From Melanocharis versteri (Eukaryota; Chordata; Aves; Passeriformes; Melanocharitidae): a stretch of 64,000 nucleotides of DNA. Below are positions 1 through 10,800 of this stretch, piece after piece (the first letter of the stretch is position 1; each line of letters opens with the position of its first letter). The notes below the pieces were generated by a model. It was not told the origin of the DNA, made no database searches, and saw only the letters and a program-made list of their open reading frames with translations. The stretch is from contig VZTG01010716.1 of assembly GCA_013397845.1 (NCBI GenBank), positions 187,877 through 251,876 on the forward strand, read 5' to 3'. Both the position numbers and the translations under genes were made by a program.

Positions 1-3000
1 GCCTGGACTAAGCTCCTTAGGATTATTTTTTGCCAAGTTTCCCGGTTATCATCATTATTGTTATTGCTTTACTTAGCAAATGCAAAGGCCGTTTGACCAG
101 GTAAGGAGTGCAATCCACCGGATGGGCTCAGCCAAGCCTCCCCAGCAATCGAGGGCAGGGATCTTTGAGGGGAAGCTGCCAGGAGCCATGCGTCAGCCAG
201 GAGACAGTGCCCTGAGCGAGCCGAGGAGCCAGGCACATGTTGCTTTTCAATTAACCCCCTTCCCATGCACACAGCCGTGCCGGAGTTCAGCTCATTGGAA
301 GAAATAAAAAATACGTTTCATACCTCCCAGCCAGGGGAACTGAAGGCGGGGTGAGTCCTGAGTCACCCCGGAGGGATGGAGGGGTCTCTTCCAGCAGTAT
401 TGGCATCCCCTGACAGTGTTGGTACACCCCAGTCCTGTCCCTGCAGCCAGACTGAGCTGGTGGGATCTGCTGGCACCCTCTCCTGCCTGTGTCCGTGGGT
501 ATTTTCAGGCTTAAAAACGGTTGGGAAAAGCAGAATTCCAGCTGGGGCTGTGCAGGCTGGTGCTGCCTGTGTCACCTCCCTGGGGACACTGACAAACCTC
601 CCTGTCCCCACCCCTCCGAGTTCAGGGATGAGATCCAGAGGTGATGAAAGCTCTAATTTGGCATCATTTCTTTGTGCTCTCTCCAGGCTTTTCTCCAGCA
701 GTTCAGAGAGATTTTGAGTTGACAAAGTATTAAATAAAAGAGCCAGTGGGTCAATCACTGAACCCCTGGCAAGCAACGGGATGTGCCATCCTGCTGCTGT
801 GCTTTCCATTTGGAAAGGAATTGACCAAACTGGAATCAGCCCCTGCTCTCATTGATTCAAACCTGGAACAGCAGAATTTGATGCTCAGCATTTGTAAGAA
901 AGTTGGTTGAAGTGTGTCCTGAGGACAGCCTGTGGTTTTGGGTGCATGTTTAATCCGTGTGCTGCAGTTTTGGGGGCTGTAGGAATATTCCTTCTGTTTG
1001 CCCATTTGCAGGGCAGTTCCAGAGGAGGAAGCTGGGCTGTGGCACAGGGACACCAAGTGCCACAGGCTTTTTCTGGATTTACTTAAACCCGTCCTTGTGC
1101 CCCTGTTCAGGCCAACAATTAAATTAAAACCTGGGTGTTTTCGGAGCCTGGGCCAGAGTCGGAGTGATGGTTCCTGCATCCCACATCCCAAGTACAGTGT
1201 CACAGCTGCTGAGCTCAGGATCTTGTTTTCTTGGGAGAAAACACAGCTTTTGACAGGGCCAATTGCTCTTCCCCACCATCCCATCCCTGCTTTGATGCTG
1301 GCTCTGGGGTGGCCACCTCCCCCTTTGCTGAAGGATGTCCCCCCTTCATTCCCTGACAGAGTGGCTTTGCTTCCTGCCAGGCAGAGCCGTGGGTTAAAAC
1401 TGGCATTTTAACATTTAAACTCTCTCTCCTCCCTCCTGGAGGGCTGCTGGGGAAGCCAGATTCCCCCTCTCAGGGCAGCAGAGGCCACGTGCGTGGGCAC
1501 AGCAGCAGCTCTGAATGGCCTCGGCAGAGCCAGGGATCAAATCAAGTCACATTCCAGGGCATTAGACAGACGGTGGGAATTAAGAGCTTTACCTGGAAAC
1601 TGGCTTTGTATCTGCAAGCCCTGCTTTTGTCTTCCAGCCCAGCTCTCTATTTGTGTCCCTTTCACCTTCTGTGTTGTCGTGTGTGACAGTGTGTGTGACA
1701 CGTGTGGGGAGCCCTCGGTAAATATGGGGCTGTGCAGCCCAGAGAAAACACTCAGGCAGTATGGGAAGGTAGGAAAAGCGTGATTTATCAAAACCAAGCT
1801 GCTTTGGGACTCATCAAAAGCTAAGAAAAGGCTCCAGCTGCTTTCTCTAGGCTTGGGATCAGGCAGGGACTAGAAAGTCCCATCTGGGCTATTAGCAGTG
1901 AGTCTTGGTTTTTGTTTCTCTCAGTCCACAAGGCTGGTGATGGGGTCTCCCTCGGGGGCCACCCCTGCCCTGCTTCAGGGAGTTTGTCTGCTTCAATTCT
2001 GCCTTTTTTGTCCCCTTGTTGCTCTTCTGAATCCTCGGGTGAGCTGAGCATCTCTCAGTTGGTGCTGCTGGGCCCTGATCCCGGCTGTGGGCTGTGGATG
2101 CAGGAGGAGGAAGAGCTCAGAGGTTCACCTTAATTCCCAGAGCCTTGATTTTCTGTCCTATAAAACAATCCTTGCCTATTTGGGTCTTGTGCCCTTTTGA
2201 GGAAACATTTGAAACGATGACGCTTTTGTAATGGTAGTAACGGCATTAGGCTCTCACACGTAACTTGATTTTATTTATTTATTTATCTGTCCTTTCTCAG
2301 AGGAAATTGCTGCTATTTTCTGGGCATCAGGCCCAATTTCTGCCTCGTTCTGTCTGAGTCCACACCGCATCCTGGATGCTGCACCCAAAGATGGAGCCTG
2401 TGTGGATGAACACACCCAAATCCGGAGGCACCTCGTGATGTTCCCACCCAGCACCAGCCCACCTGCGAGATTTTCAGCCTCCACGGGCAAAGCAGGTGGC
2501 ATTTCCATCTGAATTAATATCCTGGGAGCCCCTGGGTGTGGGAAGGGGGTTAAACTGCCTGAGACTGGATCTGCTGTTAGACCTGCAACAGGCAGGAGCC
2601 ACCTCAGAGTGAAAATACGGCAGGGACACAAAGGAGCTGTGAGCTGTCTCCTGTTCCCCCAGGTCATTAGATCATCCTTAGATGTGCTTCACGTCTGGGT
2701 ACAGAGCAGTGACAAGTTTGGATGCTTCAGGAGAGAAACATTCACTTCCCTGTGAGGAGTAAATTAGGTTCGTTTGCCTGGTGTCAGCCTGTTATGACTC
2801 AGGGACGCACGTTAACATTTACCAAAATCTGAATGAAAACTGAACTCTGCATTAGACAGAAAGGATGGGTGTCGTTTTGTTGGGATTTGGGGAAATCCTC
2901 TGAAGAACAGAGCTTTGTTTTTAATAGACACCTGCGTGCCAGGCTGCAGGAGACTGCAGCTCCATGAGCATTGCTAAGGGATGTGTCAGGTTACCTGGTG

Positions 3001-3760
3001 GGCCTGGCTGTGGGCAGCTGGACGTGGTGGTGACCAGAGCACACCGAGTGTCCCAGCCTCACGCCAGATCCCCAGAACCCAGCCAGCAGAGAGGCTGCTC
3101 CTCCGAAATATTTCAGACACATTTTCCTGGGCAGGGTGAGTTACTTGGGCAGGATTTTGCACCATTTTCTCACAGGGTTTTTCTTCCGGCGCTCATTGCT
3201 GAAAAGTCTGCTTCCAGCAGCTTGTGAAGCCACAGATTTATTGACTTGGGCACAGGGGGAGGTGGAGTAAAAACAGTTTGAGACCAACTCCCTGAGCAAA
3301 GCAGAGCTCAGCGTTTTCCTGTGGCAGGAGCCTGTCCCTGTCCTGGCTGGGGCTGGGAACCTGGCCGTGCCCAGGAAGGAGCAGGAGGGCTGCAGAGCAT
3401 CCAGGAGGGGCATCTCCCTGGCACACACTGCCTGTGAGCCCCGGCCCAGCCCGTCCCTCGCTCCTTGTGATGCTGTACCCGCTCCATGGCACAGCCACAC
3501 GGGCTGCCACAGCCTGTGCCACCCAGGCCATGTGTTGCTTCAGTCCCTGCCGTGCTCCCAGTTCCAGCAGCTCATCCAGCTGCTGCTGAGCTCCGGAGGG
3601 GACGTGGCCGTGGGCTGGGGCAGCCAGGGCAGCAGGGATGCGAGTCGGGGCTGTCCCTGCCCCTGCGAGCCGCGGGGAGCGGGCAGTGGTGCCATCCGTG
3701 CCCCCGGCTCGGGATGTGGCACGGCATCTCCCTGGCACAGCCTGCGGTGAGCTGGGAGGG
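1..3760. other. Upstream region of DOC2B, no gene recognised
   Basis: Short overlapping ORFs occur on both strands, but none resembles a known protein and none is flanked by convincing splice signals. The composition is mixed and moderately GC-rich. I see no RNA gene or intact transposon. Confidence 0.6.
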
Positions 3761-3761
3761 C

Positions 3762-3888
3762 AGGGGGCTGCCACGGGCCCTGGGGGCTGCCACGGGCACT
3801 GGGGGCTGCCAAGGACCCTGGGGGCTGCCAAGGACCCTGGGGGCTGCCGCGTTCCCTGGGGGCTGCCACGGACCCTGGGGCTGCCGCG
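3762..3888. repeat. GC-rich 19-bp minisatellite, about 7 copies
   Basis: Tandem variants of GGGGGCTGCCACGGACCCT, some copies with AAG or GCG in place of ACG. It lies about 0.6 kb before the DOC2B start at the edge of the CpG island. The G-runs could favour quadruplexes on the plus strand. Confidence 0.8.
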
Positions 3889-3899
3889 GTGCCTCTCCA

Positions 3900-4460
3900 C
3901 ATCGCCGGGATGTGACAGAACAGGACGATGGCTCCTGACCCTGCCCGGTGACCCCAGCCCCCCCGGAGGGCTCTGGCAGGGACCAAGCCCTGCTTTGTCG
4001 GGGAGATGAAGCAAAGCCCAGCTCCCCACGCCCCATCACCCCGGCTCCCGCCGGCTGCCCCCGGGCTCCGGGGCTGTGCTGGGGAAGGGCCGGGGGGCCG
4101 GCTGCCCACGCCGGTGGCCGTGTGGCCGGGGCGGCAGGCCGGCCACAGCCCTCATTCCTCCGCTGCTGGGTACCGCTTTGTTGCTAGCTGGTGACATCAC
4201 CCGAGAGCCCACCCCCTGCCTCTTATCCGTCTCCGTGTCTCGCTCATTTATTCCCAGGCAGCGCTGGCAGGATCAGGGGCTGTGCGAGCGCCAGGGCTGG
4301 CAGCAGCAGCATGCGTGCGGCGACCGAGGCTCAGGGCGCGACAACCACGTAAGGGGCCCTCCCTCCTCACCTGCCTCCGCAGCCCCCGGCAGAAACTTCC
4401 CTCTCCCGCACGGTCCGGGCTTCTCCGGAGGGGGGGGGCTTGGCAGCGACAGCCGCATGC
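3900..4460 (+). promoter_or_regulatory. DOC2B: DOC2B promoter and 5' UTR, CpG-rich island
   Basis: CpG dinucleotides and GC content rise sharply from about 3.9 kb, and the rich stretch continues through exon 1. No clear TATA box is seen near the start, as is usual for island promoters. A symmetric GTGACATCAC element lies near 4190. The exact transcription start cannot be read from sequence. Confidence 0.5.
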
Positions 4461-4519
4461 ATGACACTCCGAAAAGGAGAGAAAATGACCATAAGTATCC
4501 AGGAGCACATGGCCATTGA
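4457..4519 (+). other. Overlapping upstream ORF at the DOC2B start
   Basis: ATGCATG places an out-of-frame ATG four bases before the DOC2B ATG. It opens a 20-codon reading frame that ends at TGA 4517-4519, inside exon 1. Neither ATG has a purine at -3, while the in-frame ATG at 4485 (Met9) does have A at -3. Ribosomes that leak past both could start at Met9, just before the conserved segment. Confidence 0.45.
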
Positions 4520-4800
4520 CGTCTGCCCCGGCCCCATCAAACCCATCAAGCAGATCTCCGACTACTTCCCCCGCTTCCCCCGCGGGCTCCCCGCCGCCGT
4601 CGGCCGCAGCAGCAGCAGCAGCGCCCTGCGCCCCGCGGTCAGCCAGCCCTCGGTCAGCCCCGCCGAGGCACCCCGCGAGGATGACGAGGACGTGGACCAG
4701 CTCTTCGGAGCCCACGGCACGACGCCCGCAGAGCAGCCGGCCAAGAGCCAAGCGCCCGAGGAGGCGGTGGACCCCGAGGGCTACGAGTCCGACGACTGCA
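4461..4800 (+). CDS. DOC2B: DOC2B exon 1 (start, Munc13-interacting segment)
   Basis: Begins MTLRKGEKMTISIQEHMAID, the family's conserved N-terminus, and ends in GYESDDC plus one base before the donor gtgagt. It holds a poly-Ser stretch and the acidic EDDEDVDQLFG segment. The GC-rich codon use fits a CpG-island first exon. Confidence 0.95.
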
Positions 4801-7800
4801 GTGAGTTCCTAAGTTTCCGTGGGAGTTTGCTGGGTGCTGAGGGCAAGGGTGGGTGTTGGGGCTGCTTGCCCATCTTGGCGCATCCTCCCAGCCGTGCTGG
4901 CCGTCCCTGGGATCGCGCTGCAGCAGTGGGAAGCCCCCCGGTGCAGCCGGGGCGGCTCTCCCGGCGCTGCTCCGGGGTGGAGGGGGGCCCTGGGAGTGTC
5001 CGTGCCGCAGCCAGGCTGCCTGCTGAACCCAAAGTAGGGAAGTCTCCCAAGAGCCACAGGTTGCTGTCGTGGTTGGTGCACTTCTCTGCCTCGTCCCTGC
5101 TCAGCTCCGTGCCTCCAGCCCTCCAGCTGGGCTCAGACCCTTTTAATCCGGCTCGGTGGTGCAGGCTGTTCCAGCCACCCTGCTGATGAGCTGGCGATAC
5201 GCTCCGGCATCGCCTGGCTCCCCACCGGGGAGATTTGTCGGGAATGACATCCGCCCGGGGGATCTCTGCCCTCTCCCTCGGCGAACTCTGGCGTGTCATC
5301 CCTCCATCCCTCACCCTCCGGCTGCAGGCAGAGCCCTGCGGGAGACCGGGGGGGCCTTTGGAGCAGAAGGCTTTGGTTCTGGCGGATGCAGGTGTTTGCA
5401 GCAAGGGTTAACCCCTCCCCACCCAAAACGTCCTTCCCACCCGGCGCCGTGGAGCTGCAAGGCAGCTGCTGCCTGGCCCTGCCGGCCACGGCCGCCGGGA
5501 TAACCCGATTTCCCCCGGAGTTCGAGAAACCCCAAGGGCTCGATTCAGCCCAGCCTTCGGGGGCCGGATCCTGCGAGGGGCTGAGCACAAAGTTTGGAGC
5601 CGGGAGACGCCGGGGAGAAGGGAGTGGGTGCTGCTGGGCAGCGCTGCGTGCTCCTCCTGGGGGAAGGGGAGGCTGCGCTGTTTACGGCCCAGCGCCGGGC
5701 AGGCGGTGGCTTTCCCTTCGCAGGATGTCACAGCCCTGCCTCGGCCTCGCTGCCTCGCTGCCGGCCCCTGGGCTGCTGCCGTTTATTCCCCACCCCAGAG
5801 CGTGGCCCCAAGGAGGGCTCCCCGAAGGGCTGTGCCGCTGCAGGGTGGCACGGCTGTCCCCGTGTCCCCCTCTGGGCACAGCCCCGGGCGAGGCTGCGTG
5901 CTGGGTGCCAGCCCCGAGCTGCCACATTCTCCCTCCCCACGCTGCTGTCGGGGTCACGCTCTCCGTGGAGAGGCGACGGCTCTGGCACTGCCAGGGAGAA
6001 CATCTCTGCTAAGCCGCGTTTGTCCCAGCCGGGCAGTTAATGGGGACTTTAACCGGCTTTGGGTCATTTGCTGCTCTAATTATCCCGCCGTCTTTGCTCA
6101 CCGTGGCAGTAGAAAGGCGAGCAGCCGGGCTGCAGGGCCAGGGGGGTGTGTGGGAGCCAGAAGCACGCTGGGCCCCGGAGTGCAGCGTTTTCTCTGGGTG
6201 ACTCGCATGGAAATTGCCCAGGGCGCTGCATTCTGCATTTATCCTTCGGCGATGCTGGATGCTGGATCCGGGATGCTGGAAGCAGCTTGGCCCCGTGCCG
6301 GGGCCGGCGGGTGTTTCTCTCACCCAGGCTGGTGTCAGGAAGTGTTTTCTTGCAGCGTAACAGGTGTCAGGCAAACTGCTGAGGCTGTTTTGCCAGAGGT
6401 GGTGGGGTTTCAGCTGGCAAAGGCGGTGCCGGGAGCGGAGCGGGGAGGTGGCAGCGCTGGTGTCACATCTCTGGGGACAGCAGGGGATGGCCCAGACACC
6501 CTGAGGACACTGGCTGGCATGAATGTGCAGGATGAGACTGTCACTCCCCCACGTTCGGCAGCCGAGTTGTAAATCCAGGCAAGAGCTCCCCGTACCCATT
6601 CCCCGGCCTGGGAGCAGGGAGGGGATCCGTGCGGCCTGACTCGAGCCATCAGCCACGCTGGGGAGCGTGGTTGAGCTCCCCCACACCTCTGGAGGGTGAT
6701 TCAGGGCTGCTGCATTAGTCACCTGCACTAAATTTCCCCTGGAGAAGCTGTCTGTGCCTGCACGTCAGGGCAGCGCGGGGGTTTCGGTGGTGTCAGTCCC
6801 CTCGGGTGGCACACGGGGTTCAGGAGGTCTCTGGGGATGGTGGTGTTGGAGCCAAATCGAGGTTTTGCCAGGCACGTCTTGCCTCACTCCTCAGAGATGC
6901 TCCCAGCCCAGCCCCGGAGAGGTGCAGGGAGAGGGATTTTGCCACGGCAGGATCCATCGGGAGGAGGAGGAGGAGGATTGAACGGCTCCCTCCTGTTGTC
7001 CCACCTGCCTGCAGGTTTCCCTCCTCCAGCGCCAAGGCGATGCTGCTGGCTGGCTGGCTGGGAGGAGGAGACCTGCCCCTGCCTGGAGAAATGCAGCAAT
7101 TGTCTGGGTTTCCCCAAGCTCCTTCCTGCCTGGAGTTACTGCTCCAGCCTGGGAGTTCTGGGGTTTTTCCAGCAGGACTGGAGCTGCCATCCCAGCTCGA
7201 ACTCTAGAACCCTGGTAGGGCTGTGGGGAGTGGGCAGGGTAGGTCCTGCCTGGCCCTGCTGTAGGTCACCTGGGCTGGTTTTCTGCACCCTGTTCCTTAA
7301 TCCTTTGCTGAGTCGTGCCCCAGATCCCAGCAGTAAATCTTGTAGTGTCTGTGGAGCCAGTGGGAGCTGCAGTGTCTGCTCCCATCCAAGCAGGGCGGCC
7401 TGACCCAGGTGGGGCAGGGGGGATGCGAGTGCAGGCATGGAATTGGTGCTTTGGAAAACTGAGGACCCCCAGGCTGCAGGAAGCAGGTGGAATCCTTCCA
7501 GAGATGGGCAGGAACCTGGCTGAGGTGGGAGGACAGGTGGGGCCAGCCGTGGGAGGCTCAGGTTTGTTGGTCTGGCCACCTCTCCAGCAGCCTGTTGAAT
7601 GCAGGGAGCAGGCAGGGCCGGGGAACCAACACAGCAGATAATGAGTGGAGACATCTGGGCTGGCTCTGGGATCGCTGGGAATTGCATGGAGCCAGCTCTT
7701 CCCATCAGAGCTGCCAGCAGGGCTGCTGTGAGTATTTGCAGGGCTGTGGTGGGCACCCGCTGCCACCCCAGGGCCCTTGGGAGACCCTGGCAGAGGGACT

Positions 7801-10800
7801 CCTCACAGAACTCTTCCTGCAGGGCATTTGTCCCCAGCAGAACTGCTGAGGAGGTGCGAGGAATGAGGCAGGAGAAGTGGGAAATGTGTATTTGGTGCAG
7901 AAGGGTGGTTTGGTGCTGTTGGACCAGCGCCTGCTGTGAGCTGAGGCAGGAGGCTGGGAAGGGGGAATTGGCTCCTGCTGCCTCGGGACACCTGGCTGTC
8001 CCCTCATCTTTGGCTCCCCTGGCTGGTACCCTGTGACAGCAGCAGCTCCCCAGCCACCCGGGATGCTTCCCACCCAGCCGGGCAGCACAGTGCCAGGGAA
8101 ACTTGGTTTGCAGGGAAAATAAGCAAATGCCAGCTAGATGGCAATGTGCCACCTGCCAGGAGCTGGCTCTCGCCTCCCATCCCCACCAATTTCACCCCAA
8201 TGCTGCTGCCCCTCCACTGCCTGCACCTTTCCCTCCACAGCACCAGCAGGGATTCGTACCTGAGGGATTTTTAAAGGTCTCTGAAACCTCTGCACGAGCA
8301 GAGACAGTCCCTGTGAGGGAGCACTGCCAGGGCTTCTCTCAGGGTCAGCACTGGAGGAAGCAGCCAGCCTCCTTTAACAGGCAATCAAGTTTCCAGCCCT
8401 TGGAGAAATGCCCCGCTCCCCTGAGCTGCTGTTTGGCTTTGGAGAGAGGCTCTGGTCACACTGGAATTTCCTCCCTCCTCCAAATGTGTTTGGCTCTGGG
8501 TTTTCAGGTGAGGAGAGAACCTGAGAGCCGGGGGCTGCAGCGGGAGCCGGTATCCCTGGAAATACTGCCCCATCCTCTCCTGCCAGAGCTCTGGGACTGT
8601 TCCTACGAGCACAAACCTAGCCAATTCCACGGCATGCCCGCTTTTATTCATGGAAGAGCAGGCTCCCGAGCTCTGGAGCTGCAGCAGCATGGAAACCACT
8701 TCTCCAAAGTGCAGCTGAGAGGCCGGTCCTGGTGCGCGGCGGCTCGTGACGCCTGCAGCGCCACACAAGTTATTTAGGAAGACTCTTATTTTGAGCAAAG
8801 AAGATAATTAGGCAGGCAAAGCCATGATGGAGATATTAATTACTGGCTGCTTGAAGACATAAAGAAGGAGGGAGGTCTGGAGGGGTGCAGGGTTTGCAAG
8901 TCACCTGGCAGTGCTTTTGGCCAGACAGGGGGAGGCAGAGGAGACGGCGAGGAACGAGCAGGGTATTTACTTCTCAAACGCAGCTCCTTAGCATATGCTG
9001 CAACTGCTATTTATAAGCTTTGAATCGTCTTTTCAATCCAGATAAGGCCAAAAGAAGCATTTTTCTCGCTCAGGAAACCAAACAAACCACTGCTGATTTT
9101 GGAGGAGCACGGCTTTGCCAAGCAGAGCACAGCCTGTGCTGAAGAAATGTGTGCGGGTGCTGGGCAGTGCCACACCAGGGTGTCCCAAGGGAACTTTGGG
9201 GTATCCCATGGTGTGTTAACTGGGGTGACTCTGGATTAGCTCCTCTCTGGGTTTCCCGTGGGATATTTGGAATGTGCTGGTGTGGGTGAGCTCTCACACT
9301 TTCCTGCTGCCCATCCCAGCAGAGATCCAGGTGGAGGCAGCACATCCTGGTCCCCTGAGGAGCTGTCCCCTTCCCAGGGATTGCCCATGACCAGGGACAC
9401 CCTGAGCTGCTGGAAGTGAACACAGGGCACCAGGAGAGGAAAGCACACGAGGGTGAGCAGAGTCTGTCCAGGCATCCCTCCTCCAACATCCAGGAGAGCA
9501 GCATATGGGCCGTGGCCTCTGGCATCTCTGCTAATGAAGGAGCCACACATCTGCTGGATAACGAGGTTCCCTCCTCCCACAGCCTGCCCAGCCCTTCACC
9601 CTTCCCAATTCTGGGGTGCAGGAGGAAAGACAGAACTGACACCCCTCGTTCCACCACGCTCGAGCTCAAGGGGTTCCCAGATCTCTCATCTTTGTATTTA
9701 ACACTGAAGGCAATTTTGGGGGGTTGTTAATTGCAATATTGTATTTCATTAAAGGAGGAGAGCGGGAGAGATTTGAAGGCCATCTCTAAATTGAAATTGC
9801 TGAAAGTCTAATTGCTGCTGACATCAGGGACCATTTAGTGCTGTAAAACATAATTGCATCTCTGAACTGTTCTGAGCAGATAAGTGTTCCTCTGAACACT
9901 CCTCCTGGAGAAGACAGAAGAGCTGATGAGCATCCATCAACCAACCCCATGAAGAAGCATCTCCCTGCTCCAGAGCTTACCAGGCACTGGTGCCATGTCT
10001 CCAAAATGAAGAAACATTAATTGCTGCAGATTTTAAGTGAAGAACCTATGGCCAGGCAGGGAACAGTTGCAAGAGAGAAAAGCTGTGTTTGTCCCTTGCT
10101 CCTGATCCTATTGAATTCAGCCACATCCGTGGATCTCCTGAAGAGGGAAGGTCTCCTGCCTGTGTGCTGGATCTGGTCCCTGCAGGGGTTTTCTGTAGGA
10201 CTGGGAATGTCCTGCCCTGCTGGCAGCAACAGATCAGAGTCCTGTGATGCTGATGGGAATGTCCCTGTCCCAACATGCTGTGCTGCCCCTGGGACAAGTC
10301 CCAGAGCCTCGCAGAGGGTCCACTTTCATGGAATAGCTCGTGGTGATGCCAGCTTTCAGAACTGTCCCGTTTCCAGCTGCCTCCACCACCTTCCCCGGCT
10401 GACGCCGAATCCCGCGGCGATGCCGTGGCTGGAGCTTCGTGCCAGAGGTCAGTGCTGCCATCTCAGGGGGTTTGCAGCCCTCAGGGCCTGCAGCTCCTCA
10501 GCTCAGCACCCTTGGGATCCATCCCTGACTGCACAGCAGCATCCTGAGTGGATCTGGGAATGCTGCGGGTGCTGGGTGAGCTCAGCCCCAGCTGCAGGAA
10601 TGGATGGTGCTGTTTTCCAGGGAGAACCTGAGGGTTTTCCAACCCTCAAATCTCATGGAGCCAGTCCTCAAGCTCTGCCCCTGGACGTGGTCAGGACACC
10701 ATGGAGGCAGGAGCACATACACAGCCACCCACCAAAATGCTCTTCAGCAGCCCCGCTTGGAAATGGCAGGAGATAATTTCTGTTCCTCCTGAGGAGTCAT

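Noticed and set aside
3238..4109. Several overlapping long ORFs on both strands
   Set aside because: GC-rich promoter DNA and a minisatellite lack stop codons by composition. The predicted proteins are low-complexity and match nothing known.
5293..6572. Plus-strand ORFs of 239 and 314 codons after DOC2B exon 1
   Set aside because: They lie in the CpG-rich start of intron 1, overlap each other in different frames, and show no domain or splice structure.
7136..8152. Minus-strand ORF of 338 codons in DOC2B intron 1
   Set aside because: Composition-driven: Pro/Ser/Ala-rich with no recognisable domain and overlapping ORFs on the other strand.
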